Counted from the first letter of the stretch, positions 25,101 to 33,910 are shown. The stretch: 64,000 nt of DNA from Sterolibacterium denitrificans (GCF_900174485.1 NZ_LT837803.1:1875305-1939304), one strand, 5' to 3'. Notes: generated from the letters alone by a model not told the origin. A program made the numbers and translations.

Positions 25101-28100
25101 GGGTTTTACTGGCACCACGCTGACCATCACCACCAACGACATCACGCAGAACAAGGACATCGACAGCATCACCATCGCGGCGGGCACCAGCGGCGGTGAC
25201 CCGACGAACGCGCCGCCGGTGAATACCGCGCCCGAAACCGTGGTGATCAGCGATACCGCCCAGAAGACCGTCACCTTCAGCGACGACAATCTGATCTCGG
25301 TCGATGATCCCGACAGTCCCAATCTGACGACCCTGCTCGAAGTCACCAACGGCACGCTCAAGGTCGCAGCCAACTCGGGGGCGATCGTCACGGGCAACAA
25401 CAGCGCCAGCGTCAAGATTCAGGGCACGATCGAAGCCATCAACAAGGCGCTCGACGGCCTGGTGTATACCGGCGGCGCCGGCTTCACCAGCACCGATACC
25501 CTGACCATCACCACCAACGACTGGCTGCAGGCAAAGGATATAACGGTCGTTACCATCAGCGCGACACCGACCGATGGTTCGGCGGTTGCGCCGGCCCACT
25601 CACTCAAGGTTGCCCAGGCTACAACCACGGAAGATACCGCCCTGGTCTTCGATACAAACAAGGCGATTGTCGTCGTCGATCCCGACAGCGATTCGCTTGC
25701 CACGGTGATTTCCGTCGAACATGGCGTCCTGACGGTGAGTAGCGGCTCTGGCGCGAGCATTACGGACGATGGCTCGAAATCGGTCACCATCGTGGGCAAC
25801 GCCAGTCAGATCAACGCAGCCCTGAATGGCCTGACCTACACGCCGGATTCTGACTACCACGGCAGCGACACGCTGACCATCGTGACCACGGACGACACGA
25901 CTCCGGATCCATTGACGACCAGCAACGCCATCACGCTCAACGTTTTTGCGGTCAACGATGCGCCGGTCAACATCGTTCCGGATTACGAGCTTGGCGTGAG
26001 CGGGGCGAACAACACCGTGACCTTCAACGGCAATCTCGCGGTCAATGATGTCGACGGCGATCTCTTGACGACCGTGGTCGAGGTTACCGAGGGCACGCTC
26101 AAGGTTGCCCCCAATTCAGGCGCCTGGGTTACAGGCAACAACAGCGCCAGCGTCAAGATTCAGGGCACCATCGAAGTCATCAACAAGGCGCTCGACGGCC
26201 TGGTGTATACCGGCGGCGCCGGCTTCTCCGGCGAGGCCACGCTGACCATCACCACCAACGATATCTTGCAGACCAAAGACATCGATACGGTCATCATCAC
26301 CTCGGATCCCGATCTTGCCGTGCCGAATGCCCTCCTGACGACGGACAGCGGCAGCAGCAATACGGACAACATCACCAATGATGGCGCCATCACGGCGCCG
26401 ACCAACAACAATACGGATGCCGATGTCCAGTACAGAGTGCAAAAGGATGGCGGTGCCTGGAGCACCTGGAGCGAGACCTACACGCCGCCTGTAACGAACG
26501 GCACGGCCGATGGCGCGTATGTGGTTCAAGTGCGCTACGACAACGGTGAGAAGCAAAGTGCCGCCCAGTCGATCAGCTTCACGCTGGATACCACGGCGCC
26601 GACGACCACCATCAGCGGTATTGATATTTCCGCTGACACGGGCGAGTCTGCCAGCGACTTCATTACCAGGACGGAAGCCCAGGCCATCACGGCCACCCTG
26701 AGCACAGGATTGGCTGTAGGCGAAGAGTTGTATGGTTCGGTGGATGGCGGTGAGACCTGGACCAACATCACCAACAAGATTCAAATCTTGAATCCAACTG
26801 CAATCAACTGGACTGGCGCGACGCTGGAAGAAGGCAGCAGCAGTATCCAACTGCAAGTGCGCGACAAGGCCGGCAATGCCGGCCCGACCGCCAGCCAGGC
26901 CTACACGCTGGATCACACGGCGCCGGCGACCACCATCAGCGGCATCGATATTTCCGCTGATACGGGCGCTTCCGACAGCGACTTCATCACCAAGACGGCA
27001 GCCCAGACCATCACGGCTACCCTGAGCGCAGGATTGATTGCGGGCGAAGAGCTATACGGCTCGGTGAACAACGGCACGACCTGGGTCAACATCACCGGCA
27101 AGGTCTCCGGCACCTCGGTGACCTGGGACGGCGCAACGCTTGCCGGCAGCAGCAGCATCAAATTCGAAGTCCGCGATGCGGCAGGCAACGCAGGTACGGC
27201 GGCCAGCCAGAGCTACATCCTGGATACCACCGCGCCGACGACCAACTTCAGTATTCTTCCCAGTGCCAGCTATGACCGGGCAAGCAATACCCTGACCTTG
27301 AATGGCAGCAACATGAACTCCCTGTTGACCACCCCAGGCCAGACTGCAAGTACCGACATCAAGGCACAGCTCGACTGGAGCAAGCTGATCTGGGATGTCG
27401 ATGGCGCCAATGGGGCCAACGTGACTTTCACGGTGGCTGACATTGCATCCGTTTATGTTGACAACGGCACCACCTTGCGGATCGTCCTCACCGAAGACAA
27501 GGCCAGCGCAATCGAGGGCCTGGCCAACTTCGGCACGAATGGCACGAAGCTGGCGGACAAGATCGACATTGCCGCCGGCTTTGCCGTCGACGCAGCGGGC
27601 AACGCGGCAACGACGGACGCAAAGGCCGACATGAATCTGACCGGCGCCTTCAATCAGCCCAAGGTGTATTCCTACGACCTGAGCAGCGGCGCAACCACCG
27701 GGGTGATCGACACCAACATGGGCATCGATACCGAGGCCGACGCGGTCGTTTTCGAGCCGGCCAAGGGAGACTCCCTGCTGATCCAGGGCGTGTCCGCATC
27801 GCAGGTGACGGTCAGCGGCGGTGCCATTGCCGGGGGCACGGGGAACGTCACCGTCAGCTTCGGCGATCGCTCGGTCGAATTGACCGACTATCAGGGCAAG
27901 CTGATCGGTAGCGTATTAAACGGTGCCGTCAATATAAATTTTGCCGATGGCTCGGTGCTGACGACCAACAATGGCGCCCAGACCGTGCTGACAGGCGGGA
28001 CAGGCGATGATTTGCTGATTGCCGGCAACAATGGCGATACTTTGGTCGGCCTGGGAGGCAATAACAAACTCGTTGGAGGCGATGGCAACGACTTCATTAC

Positions 28101-28419
28101 CGGTGGCGATGGCAATGATCTCATCATCGGCGGCAAGGGCATCGACATCCTCACCGGCGGTGCTGGACGCGATACCTTCCAATACACCAATGCTGCTGAT
28201 GGCGAAGGCGCTGATGTTATTACCGACTTTACTGCGGGGAATGGTGGCGATGTGATCAAGGTCATCGGTACATCGATCGACGCTGCCTGGATCACTTCGC
28301 ATGCCGCTCAGGTAAATGACGATACGATGATCATGTTGGATTCCCTGGAAACGATCCTTCTGACGGGAGTCAAGGTCGAGGATCTGACAACAGACAACTT
28401 CCTCGGCATACCTGCTTGA
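22117..28419 (+). CDS. Giant repeat/RTX protein, probable type I secretion substrate (surface or S-layer adhesin)
   Basis: The product is 2100 residues with no Sec signal. An N-terminal domain (about 1-148) precedes seven near-identical 126-residue units (about 149-1030). Next come a diverged eighth unit and more cadherin/VCBS-like domains to about 1400, then Ig-like 'DTTAPTT.ISGIDISADTG' units to about 1710. Near residues 1954-2015 there are calcium-binding RTX nonapeptides (GGTGDDLL, GGDGNDFI, GGDGNDLI, GGAGRDTF). The C-terminus ends hydrophobic, as type I secretion signals do. The ABC, adaptor and TolC-like genes follow directly. The start at 22117 has TGGAGG upstream. Adhesin or S-layer function is inferred from architecture. 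Confidence 0.9.
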   Translation: MATLTTVTPLSGAEENVHFGVSYAILKVQADESADVDCFKISAGTTGKLFYNTGTAASPVWVELTTNDFNTGRGVELRIDGLYINNVKKTASDAKLYWKGMDGSDAFKVQGVDNVDSVYDANDVISAGSASVSINVTPGEGGGGNDPENAPPVNTLGATSVETAGAKNAVTFSGSSLISVADADDEFLTTVVTVGSGKLTVAANSGAIVTGNNSASVKIQGTIEAINKALDGLKFEGGAGFTGTTLTVTTNDITQNKDIDSITIAAGTSGGDPTNAPPVNTLGATSVETAGAKNAVTFSGSSLISVADADDEFLTTVVTVGSGKLTVAANSGALVTGNNSASVKIQGTVEAINKALDGLKFEGGAGFTGTTLTVTTNDITQNKDIDSITIAAGTSGGDPTNAPPVNTLGATSVETTGAKNAVTFSGSSLISVADADDEFLTTVVTVGSGKLTVAANSGALVTGNNSASVKIQGTVEAINKALDGLKFEGGAGFTGTTLTVTTNDITQNKDIDSITIAAGTSGGDPTNAPPVNTLGATSVETTGAKNAVTFSGSSLISVADADDEFLTTVVTVGSGKLTVAANSGALVTGNNSASVKIQGTVEAINKALDGLKFEGGAGFTGTTLTVTTNDITQNKDIDSITIAAGTSGGDPTNAPPVNTLGATSVETTGAKNAVTFSGSSLISVADADDEFLTTVVTVGSGKLTVAANSGALVTGNNSASVKIQGTVEAINKALDGLKFEGGAGFTGTTLTVTTNDITQNKDIDSITIAAGTSGGDPTNAPPVNTLGATSVETTGAKNAVTFSGSSLISVADADDEFLTTVVTVGSGKLTVAANSGALVTGNNSASVKIQGTVEAINKALDGLKFEGGAGFTGTTLTVTTNDITQNKDIDSITIAAGTSGGDPTNAPPVNTLGATSVETTGAKNAVTFSGSSLISVADADDEFLTTVVTVGSGKLTVAANSGALVTGNNSASVKIQGTVEAINKALDGLKFEGGAGFTGTTLTITTNDITQNKDIDSITIAAGTSGGDPTNAPPVNTAPETVVISDTAQKTVTFSDDNLISVDDPDSPNLTTLLEVTNGTLKVAANSGAIVTGNNSASVKIQGTIEAINKALDGLVYTGGAGFTSTDTLTITTNDWLQAKDITVVTISATPTDGSAVAPAHSLKVAQATTTEDTALVFDTNKAIVVVDPDSDSLATVISVEHGVLTVSSGSGASITDDGSKSVTIVGNASQINAALNGLTYTPDSDYHGSDTLTIVTTDDTTPDPLTTSNAITLNVFAVNDAPVNIVPDYELGVSGANNTVTFNGNLAVNDVDGDLLTTVVEVTEGTLKVAPNSGAWVTGNNSASVKIQGTIEVINKALDGLVYTGGAGFSGEATLTITTNDILQTKDIDTVIITSDPDLAVPNALLTTDSGSSNTDNITNDGAITAPTNNNTDADVQYRVQKDGGAWSTWSETYTPPVTNGTADGAYVVQVRYDNGEKQSAAQSISFTLDTTAPTTTISGIDISADTGESASDFITRTEAQAITATLSTGLAVGEELYGSVDGGETWTNITNKIQILNPTAINWTGATLEEGSSSIQLQVRDKAGNAGPTASQAYTLDHTAPATTISGIDISADTGASDSDFITKTAAQTITATLSAGLIAGEELYGSVNNGTTWVNITGKVSGTSVTWDGATLAGSSSIKFEVRDAAGNAGTAASQSYILDTTAPTTNFSILPSASYDRASNTLTLNGSNMNSLLTTPGQTASTDIKAQLDWSKLIWDVDGANGANVTFTVADIASVYVDNGTTLRIVLTEDKASAIEGLANFGTNGTKLADKIDIAAGFAVDAAGNAATTDAKADMNLTGAFNQPKVYSYDLSSGATTGVIDTNMGIDTEADAVVFEPAKGDSLLIQGVSASQVTVSGGAIAGGTGNVTVSFGDRSVELTDYQGKLIGSVLNGAVNINFADGSVLTTNNGAQTVLTGGTGDDLLIAGNNGDTLVGLGGNNKLVGGDGNDFITGGDGNDLIIGGKGIDILTGGAGRDTFQYTNAADGEGADVITDFTAGNGGDVIKVIGTSIDAAWITSHAAQVNDDTMIMLDSLETILLTGVKVEDLTTDNFLGIPA
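22561..25206 (+). repeat. Seven tandem 378-bp coding repeats
   Basis: Units begin at 22561, 22939, 23317, 23695, 24073, 24451 and 24829, each opening with AACGCGCCGCCGGTGAA. Units 3-7 differ by only a few bases and units 1-2 slightly more. An eighth, clearly diverged unit starts at 25207. The near-identity points to recent amplification or gene conversion, and copy number may vary between strains or be misassembled. Confidence 0.95.
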
Positions 28420-28438
28420 TCCTCGTGCTGGAAATCCC

Positions 28439-28467
28439 CACCGGCTTCCTCGCTCAGGAAGCCGGTG
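28439..28467 (+). terminator. Terminator after the giant repeat-protein gene
   Basis: A 12-base perfect stem, CACCGGCTTCCT (28439-28450) with AGGAAGCCGGTG (28456-28467), has a 5-base loop and is followed by TTGTT. It separates the substrate gene from the secretion genes, probably allowing different expression levels. Confidence 0.8.
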
Positions 28468-28507
28468 TTGTTCCTGCTACGGCGTTCCATGCGGTCTGAT
28501 TGCTCTC

Positions 28508-28543
28508 AACCCCGTCACCTTTCCGGTCGACGGGGTTTTTATT
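28508..28543 (+). terminator. Second terminator before the type I secretion operon
   Basis: The stem AACCCCGTC (28508-28516) pairs with GACGGGGTT (28529-28537) and is followed by TTTATT. Two terminators in tandem suggest the secretion operon has its own promoter in 28543-28599, where I see no convincing consensus. Confidence 0.75.
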
Positions 28544-28599
28544 GTGGTTCGGGGAAGCCCCGGCATTAGAATCCCCTGCTGAAAAATATCGCCAGACAG

Positions 28600-30390
28600 A
28601 TGAAAAAACTGCTTGATTCACAACTGGAAATTGACGAGGCGCTGCTGGGTTTCAGGCAGACCTTGCTGCGGGTGGGTGGCTTCAGCTTCGTCGTCAATCT
28701 GCTGATGCTCACGCCGGCGATCTACATGCTGCAGATTTACGATCGCGTGCTGGTCAGCCGCAATGGCATGACCTTGCTGGTGTTGACCTTGCTGGTGGTC
28801 GGCCTGTTCATGCTGGTCGGCGGGTTGGAGTGGGTGCGTTCGCGCCTGCTGGTGCGGATGGGCACGGCGCTGGATACGCGGCTGTCGGCGCGGGTGTTCA
28901 CGGCGGCCTTCCAACGCAATCTGCAGCGTGCCGGCGGCACCCCGGCGCAGGCTCTGAACGATTTGACGACCTTGCGGCAGTTTCTTGCCGGGCCGGGGGT
29001 GTTCGCGTTTTTCGATCTGCCATGGACGCCGATCTATCTGCTCGCCTGCGCCTTGCTGCATCCGTGGATCGGACTCTTCGCGCTGTGCGCCACGCTGGTG
29101 CTGGCCGCGCTGGCCTGGATGAACGAAATGGCCACGCGCAAGCCGCTGCTGGAGGCGAATGCCCATGCCCTGATCGCCACGCAGTTCGCCAACAACAATC
29201 TGCGCAATGCCGAGATGATCGCCGCGCTGGGCATGACGGATCAGGTGCGCGCGCGCTGGGCGGAGCAGCAGCAGAAGGTGCTGGCGCTGCAGACCCTGGC
29301 CAGCGAGCGGGGCGGCACGATCGCCGCCAGCAGCCGCTTCATCCGCATGACCGCGCAATCGCTGATCCTCGGCGTCGGCGCCTGGCTGGCGCTGGACAAC
29401 ACGGTGTCGAGCGGCGCGGTGATTGCCGGCTCGATCCTGATGGGCCGTGCGCTCTCGCCGGTGGATCAGACCATTGCCGTGTGGAAGAACTGGCTGGCCA
29501 CGCGCACGGCCTACTTTCGTCTGGCGGAATTGCTGGCCAGGTATCCCGCCGAGCGCGAGCGCCTGCCCCTGCCGGCGCCTTCCGGCCATGTGACGGTGGA
29601 AAACGTGGTGCTGGTGCCGCCGGGCGGCGATGTGCCGGTGCTCAAGGGGCTGGCTTTCCAGATTCCTCGCGGCAGCGTGGTCGGCGTCATCGGGCCGAGC
29701 GGTGCCGGCAAAACCACCCTGGCCAAGGCCTTGATCGGCGTCTGGCGGCCACGCCAGGGCCATGTGCGGCTGGACGGCGCGGACGTGGCCGACTGGGACA
29801 AGCGCGATCTGGGCCGGGCGCTGGGTTACCTGCCGCAGGGCGCCGAACTGCTGGAAGGCACGGTGGCGGAGAACATCGCCCGCTTTGGCGGTTTGACCAG
29901 CGAGCCGATTGTCGCGGCGGCGAAACTGGCCGGCGTGCATGAGCTGATCCTGCGGCTGCCCAAGGGTTACGATACGCCCGTCGGTGTGGATGGCGGCCAG
30001 CTCTCGGCCGGGCAGCGGCAGCGCGTGGCGCTGGCGCGCGCGCTGTATGGCGATCCGGCGCTGCTGGTGCTGGACGAGCCGAATTCCAATCTCGATGAGG
30101 CTGGCGAGCAGGCGCTGGCCGATGCAATCCGCGCGGTGCAGGCACGGGGGGGCACTGTGGTGGTGATTTCGCATCGCGCCTCGGCACTGGCGGTGATGGA
30201 CCGGATACTGTTGATGCGCGATGGCATGCTGGCGGCCTATGGCCCGCGCGATGACGTGATTGCCGCCATGCAGCAGGGCGCGGTGCCGGGCATACGCAGC
30301 CTGCCGGCCGAAATCGGCAAGGAGAACGAGGCAGACACCGCGCAGCAAGCGGACGATGAAGCAGCGGAAGGGGAGGGGAGAGAAGCATGA
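28600..30390 (+). CDS. Type I secretion system permease/ATPase (PrtD/HlyB-like)
   Basis: The product is 596 residues: an N-terminal exporter membrane domain with about six helices (for example VVNLLMLTPAIYMLQIYDRV and LLVLTLLVVGLFMLVGGLEW), then an ATPase with Walker A GPSGAGKTT, signature LSAGQRQRVALARAL and Walker B LLVLDEPNSNLD. It lacks the C39-like N-terminal domain and so is of the PrtD/AprD subgroup that exports RTX proteins. Its stop overlaps the start of the adaptor gene by four bases. The most likely substrate is the giant RTX protein immediately upstream. Confidence 0.95.
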   Translation: MKKLLDSQLEIDEALLGFRQTLLRVGGFSFVVNLLMLTPAIYMLQIYDRVLVSRNGMTLLVLTLLVVGLFMLVGGLEWVRSRLLVRMGTALDTRLSARVFTAAFQRNLQRAGGTPAQALNDLTTLRQFLAGPGVFAFFDLPWTPIYLLACALLHPWIGLFALCATLVLAALAWMNEMATRKPLLEANAHALIATQFANNNLRNAEMIAALGMTDQVRARWAEQQQKVLALQTLASERGGTIAASSRFIRMTAQSLILGVGAWLALDNTVSSGAVIAGSILMGRALSPVDQTIAVWKNWLATRTAYFRLAELLARYPAERERLPLPAPSGHVTVENVVLVPPGGDVPVLKGLAFQIPRGSVVGVIGPSGAGKTTLAKALIGVWRPRQGHVRLDGADVADWDKRDLGRALGYLPQGAELLEGTVAENIARFGGLTSEPIVAAAKLAGVHELILRLPKGYDTPVGVDGGQLSAGQRQRVALARALYGDPALLVLDEPNSNLDEAGEQALADAIRAVQARGGTVVVISHRASALAVMDRILLMRDGMLAAYGPRDDVIAAMQQGAVPGIRSLPAEIGKENEADTAQQADDEAAEGEGREA

Positions 30391-31760
30391 AACTGGGGGA
30401 ATGGCTGCGCCTGTTGCGCCGCGATGCGCCGGATACGGAGGTTGAACGGCTGCTGAACGCGCCCATCGTCATTGCGCCGACGGATCAGCAGCAGCCGGCC
30501 CGCTGGGGCAAGCGGGTGTTGTTGATCGGCCTAGGGCTGTTCCTGCTCTGGGCGCTGTTCGTGCCGCTCAGCCAGGGCGTGCCGGCGCCGGGTTTCGTGA
30601 AGGTGGAGGGCAATCGCAAGACCATCCAGCATCTGCGCGGCGGCATCGTCGATGAAATCCTGGTGAAGGAGGGCGAGCGCGTGGCCAGGGATCAGCCGCT
30701 GCTGCGCTTGAGTCCGACGCAGTTTTCGGCGCAGATGAATATCGTCGAAAGCCAGTTGGTGACGGTGGCGGCCATCGAGGCGCGTCTGCTGGCCGAGCGT
30801 GACGGACGCTCATCCATACGGTTTCCCGGGTTTCTGGATGAACGCCACGATCAACCTGCCGTGCAGGAGGCCATCCAGTCGCAGAAAGAGCTGTTCAACG
30901 CCCGGCGGGCCAGCCTGTATGGCGAGGAAAGAATCGGCCAGGAAGTCATCGCCGGACTGGATGCACAGATTGCCGGTCTGGAGTCGCAACTGGCTTCCAA
31001 GGACCGCCAGCTCGAACTCTACAACCGGGAGCTGGCCTCCCTGCGTCCGTTGTTCGAGCAGGGCTTCGTGCCGCGCAACCGGATGTTCGAGCTGGAGCGG
31101 GCGGTTGCCTATCTCGAAGGCGGGCGCGGTGATGATGCGGCCAACAAGGCGCGCGCCCAGCGGCAGATTGCCGAAACCCGGCTGAAAATCCTGCAGAGCA
31201 AGGAGGCTTTCAAGAAAGACGTGGAAAGCCAGTTGACCGACATCCAGGCCAAGGCAGCCGACCTGCGCGAGCGCATGGTGGCGGCCAGCGATGACCTTGA
31301 CCGCGTGGTGCTGAAGGCGCCCACTGCCGGCATTGTGGTGGATCTGACGGTGCATACCGTGGGCGGAGTGGTGCAGCCGGGGCAGAAGCTGATGGACATC
31401 GTGCCCGAGGATGAAGGGCTGGTGGTCGAAGTACATATTCCGCCGCATCTGATCGACAACGTGCGCAGCGGGCTGGAGGCGGACATCCATTTTTCCGCGC
31501 TGGATCGCACCCTGGTGCCAACCGTACCCGGCAAGCTGACCTATGTTTCGGCCGACCGGATGACCGATCCGCGCACCGAGACGCCCTATTACGTGGCGCG
31601 GGTGGCGGTCGATCCAGCCGAACTGGCCAGGCTCGGCTCGGAGAAGATACAGCCGGGCATGCCGGCGGACGTGGTGATCAAGATGAGTCAGCACAGCACG
31701 CTGGCCTACCTGTTTCAACCTTTGCTGAAGCGCCTGCGCTTCGCCATGACGGAGCGCTGA
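30387..31760 (+). CDS. HlyD-family periplasmic adaptor of the type I secretion system
   Basis: The product is 457 residues with one N-terminal membrane helix (VLLIGLGLFLLWALFVPLS), a split lipoyl motif (VEGNRKTIQHLRGGIVDEILVKEGERV and VLKAPTAGIV), an extensive coiled coil between them and a C-terminal beta domain ending before YLFQPLLKRL. This is the PrtE/AprE-type adaptor that bridges the inner-membrane ABC protein and the outer-membrane channel. It overlaps the ABC gene (ATGA at 30387-30390) and is 2 bases from the TolC-like gene, so all three are translationally linked. Confidence 0.95.
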   Translation: MKLGEWLRLLRRDAPDTEVERLLNAPIVIAPTDQQQPARWGKRVLLIGLGLFLLWALFVPLSQGVPAPGFVKVEGNRKTIQHLRGGIVDEILVKEGERVARDQPLLRLSPTQFSAQMNIVESQLVTVAAIEARLLAERDGRSSIRFPGFLDERHDQPAVQEAIQSQKELFNARRASLYGEERIGQEVIAGLDAQIAGLESQLASKDRQLELYNRELASLRPLFEQGFVPRNRMFELERAVAYLEGGRGDDAANKARAQRQIAETRLKILQSKEAFKKDVESQLTDIQAKAADLRERMVAASDDLDRVVLKAPTAGIVVDLTVHTVGGVVQPGQKLMDIVPEDEGLVVEVHIPPHLIDNVRSGLEADIHFSALDRTLVPTVPGKLTYVSADRMTDPRTETPYYVARVAVDPAELARLGSEKIQPGMPADVVIKMSQHSTLAYLFQPLLKRLRFAMTER

Positions 31761-31762
31761 TC

Positions 31763-33091
31763 ATGAGGATTTCCCTGCTTGTTCTGAGCTGTCTTGCCCT
31801 GGGCGCGAGCAATCTCGCCCGGGCGGATGCGGGACTGGTCAACCTTTACGGTATCGCGCAGCAACGCGATCCGGGTTTTCTGGCGGCTCGGGCCGCGCTG
31901 GATGTCGGCAAGGAAGAAAAGACCATCGGCCGCGCCGCTTTGCTGCCGCAGATTTCGGCAAATTTCGGCATGATGCGTTTCGATTATGAGCTGCGCACCA
32001 CCACGGCGCCCCGCACCAAACACGACTACACGAACAAATCCGGCGGGCTGCAGATTTCGCAGCCGCTATTTGAAATGGAACGCTTCGCCACCTACGAGGA
32101 AGGCAAGGCCAAGGCTGCCCTGGCGCAGGCCGTTTTCGAGGAGGCACGGCAGGATCTGCTGCTGCGTTTGACGCAGGCGTATTTCAACTACCTTTACGCC
32201 GAGGACCTCCTGCAACTGGCGGACTCGCAGCATGCGGCGGCCACCGAGCAACTGCGCGCGGCTGAACGGCTGGTGCAGGCGGGCGCCGGTTCGGTTACCG
32301 ACATCGAGGAATCGAAAGCCCGGGTGGCGCTGGCCCAGGCGCAGCAGGCGGCGGCACGCAGCTCCATCGAAGTGCGTCGCCTGGAGCTGGGGAAAATGGT
32401 CGGGCAGGTGCCGGTCTTGCGTCCCTTAGCCGCCGAGCCGCAACTGACGCTGCCCGAACCGCAGCAGCCGGAGCAGTGGCTGGATGCGGCGGGCAAACAA
32501 AGCCCTGCCGTGCTGCGTGCGCGCATGGCGCTGGATGTGCACTCGCGCCAGGAAGAACGCGCCCGCGCCGGGCATTGGCCGACCGTCAATTTCGTCGCCG
32601 CGCTGCAAAAGGCGGATGAGCCCAACTATTACACCGTCGACGATGCCACCCTGCGCTGGGGCGTGCAGATGAACATCCCGATCTACGAGGGCGGGCGCAC
32701 TTCGGCGCTTGGTCGCCAGGCAACCGCCCGCCGCGCCCAGGCGCTGCATGAAGTCGATGCCGCCCGCGAAGACAGTCGCATCAAGGCCAGCCAGGCTTAT
32801 CTGGGCGTGGTCAATGGCGTGGCCCAGGTGGCGGCATATGAGCAGGCGGTCAAGTCGGCGGAAATCACCCGGCAAGGCATGGAAGTCGGCCAGCAGGCGG
32901 GCTTCCGCACCAATACCGACGTGCTGAACGCCCAGCAACAGTACTTTGCCGCCCGCCGCGATCTGCAACGGGAACGCTACACCTACCTGGTCAGCCGCCT
33001 GCAATTGCAGTCCGTCAGCGGCGGCGCAGGGGAGAAGGACCTGGCGGCGATCGATGCGCTGCTGGTGCCGGCTTCGGCTGCCGGGCGCTGA
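31763..33091 (+). CDS. TolC-family outer-membrane channel of the type I secretion system
   Basis: The product is 442 residues. A signal peptide (LLVLSCLALGASNLARA) precedes a typical outer-membrane efflux protein with two homologous halves rich in long Ala/Gln helices. Examples are AQAVFEEARQDLLLRLTQAYFNYLYAED in the first half and the DVLNAQQQYFAARRDLQRERY signature in the second. It should form the outer-membrane exit duct for the RTX substrate. It is the last gene of the three-gene operon and is followed by convergent mqsA. Confidence 0.94.
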   Translation: MRISLLVLSCLALGASNLARADAGLVNLYGIAQQRDPGFLAARAALDVGKEEKTIGRAALLPQISANFGMMRFDYELRTTTAPRTKHDYTNKSGGLQISQPLFEMERFATYEEGKAKAALAQAVFEEARQDLLLRLTQAYFNYLYAEDLLQLADSQHAAATEQLRAAERLVQAGAGSVTDIEESKARVALAQAQQAAARSSIEVRRLELGKMVGQVPVLRPLAAEPQLTLPEPQQPEQWLDAAGKQSPAVLRARMALDVHSRQEERARAGHWPTVNFVAALQKADEPNYYTVDDATLRWGVQMNIPIYEGGRTSALGRQATARRAQALHEVDAAREDSRIKASQAYLGVVNGVAQVAAYEQAVKSAEITRQGMEVGQQAGFRTNTDVLNAQQQYFAARRDLQRERYTYLVSRLQLQSVSGGAGEKDLAAIDALLVPASAAGR

Positions 33092-33108
33092 GACCGGATT
33101 TCGAGAAG

Positions 33109-33510
33109 TCAGGCGGTTCTGACCTCGTTGAGCAGGTCAGGGTGACGATCCAGCAGCTTGAATAGCTTGACCAAAGCCAGCGGCGGTTTGGTCTTGCCGT
33201 TCTCGTAGCGCGAAAAAGCGTTGATACCGCCGCCGAAGATTTCGGCAGCCTCGCGCTGGTCAAGATTGAGCTTCTTGCGCACGCTCGTGATGAAACCCGG
33301 ATCAACGATGACCGCATTCACCTGCCTGGAGAAAACGCGCATCTCGCGCATGACGCGCTTCGATTCCGCTACATCCAGTATCGACTCGGCGCAGGCCGGA
33401 CAGAAGTCGCCCGTCACCGCTGCAATGACGGTAGTTTCACCCTTGTAGGTGTAGGACAGGTCGCGGGTGTCATGGATCAGTTTCGCCGCGCCGCAAACAG
33501 GACATTTCAT
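33109..33510 (-). CDS. mqsA: MqsA-family antitoxin
   Basis: The product is 133 residues with the MqsA layout: an N-terminal zinc-binding domain with CPVC and CPAC pairs, which contacts the toxin, and a C-terminal helix-turn-helix domain (LDQREAAEIFGGGINAFSRYENGK) that represses the operon. The ATG at 33510 is preferred because AAGGAG lies 8 bases upstream; an earlier ATG at 33516 overlaps the mqsR stop but has too short a spacing. It is the second gene of the operon, as in E. coli mqsRA. Confidence 0.92.
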   Translation of the reverse strand: MKCPVCGAAKLIHDTRDLSYTYKGETTVIAAVTGDFCPACAESILDVAESKRVMREMRVFSRQVNAVIVDPGFITSVRKKLNLDQREAAEIFGGGINAFSRYENGKTKPPLALVKLFKLLDRHPDLLNEVRTA

Positions 33511-33512
33511 GG

Positions 33513-33788
33513 TCATAGCTCCTTGAAAGACACGATCAGTACGTCATCGATGACCGTCAGCTTCAGGTACACGTCGCCCGCTTGCGTGCTGGGGCGGTAT
33601 ACGTCCTGCCATACCGTGTGATCGGCATGGGTGGTCATGCTCTTGTAGAAGTCCGCTGGCATCAGTGCCATCACTACATCCAGCATATCGGAGAAGGCAA
33701 GCCCCAATTCATTTGCACCAGTACGTGCCGCATGTGTGGTGCGCACCTTGCCAGCCTCTACCAAGAAGTGCGGGGTTCGCTTTTCCAC
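33513..33788 (-). CDS. mqsR: MqsR-family mRNA interferase toxin with a 7-residue N-terminal deletion
   Basis: The product is 91 residues, closely similar to E. coli MqsR (98 residues), which cleaves mRNA at GCU. Residues corresponding to K56, Q68 and Y81 of the E. coli toxin are K49, Q61 and Y74 here, in DFYKSMTT, WQDVYRP and GDVYLK. Compared with my recollection of the E. coli sequence, seven residues (TRLSQVK) after MEKRTPH are missing in frame, which removes part of the first helix. The catalytic core is intact, so it may still be active or may be weakened. It is placed upstream of mqsA in the typical toxin-first order. Confidence 0.9.
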   Translation of the reverse strand: MEKRTPHFLVEAGKVRTTHAARTGANELGLAFSDMLDVVMALMPADFYKSMTTHADHTVWQDVYRPSTQAGDVYLKLTVIDDVLIVSFKEL

Positions 33789-33881
33789 GGGCGCACTCTA
33801 TTTCAGTTGGCTTATTTTGGCAAGTTGGTTAATTATGGGTTTCGCTACCGACGTGTAGGGGGCATATGTAACGCATCATAG

Positions 33882-33910
33882 ATTGCGCATAATAGCCCGT
33901 TATGTGAGAA
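33882..33910 (+). other. Left prophage junction (attL), dif-like
   Basis: ATTGCGCATAA (33882-33892, XerC-arm-like) is followed by a 7-base centre TAGCCCG and TTATGTGAGAA (33900-33910, a degenerate XerD-like arm). The first 13 bases are identical to those at the right junction (39508-39520). The poor centre and XerD arm are what is expected of the phage half of an attP recombined at dif. Confidence 0.85.

Noticed and set aside
22561-25206. CRISPR-like regular repeats
   Set aside because: Units are 378 bp, adjacent, in frame and coding, with no short spacers and no cas genes.
22030-25599. 1189-codon open frame on the minus strand opposite the repeat gene
   Set aside because: It is periodic with the 378-bp repeats, lacks stops because the sense codons are GC-rich, and ends exactly where the repeats diverge. 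The plus-strand frame has RTX motifs and a secretion operon, so this is an antisense shadow.
28618-30348. 576-codon minus-strand open frame opposite the type I ABC gene
   Set aside because: It has antisense composition, and the plus strand has intact Walker and signature motifs.
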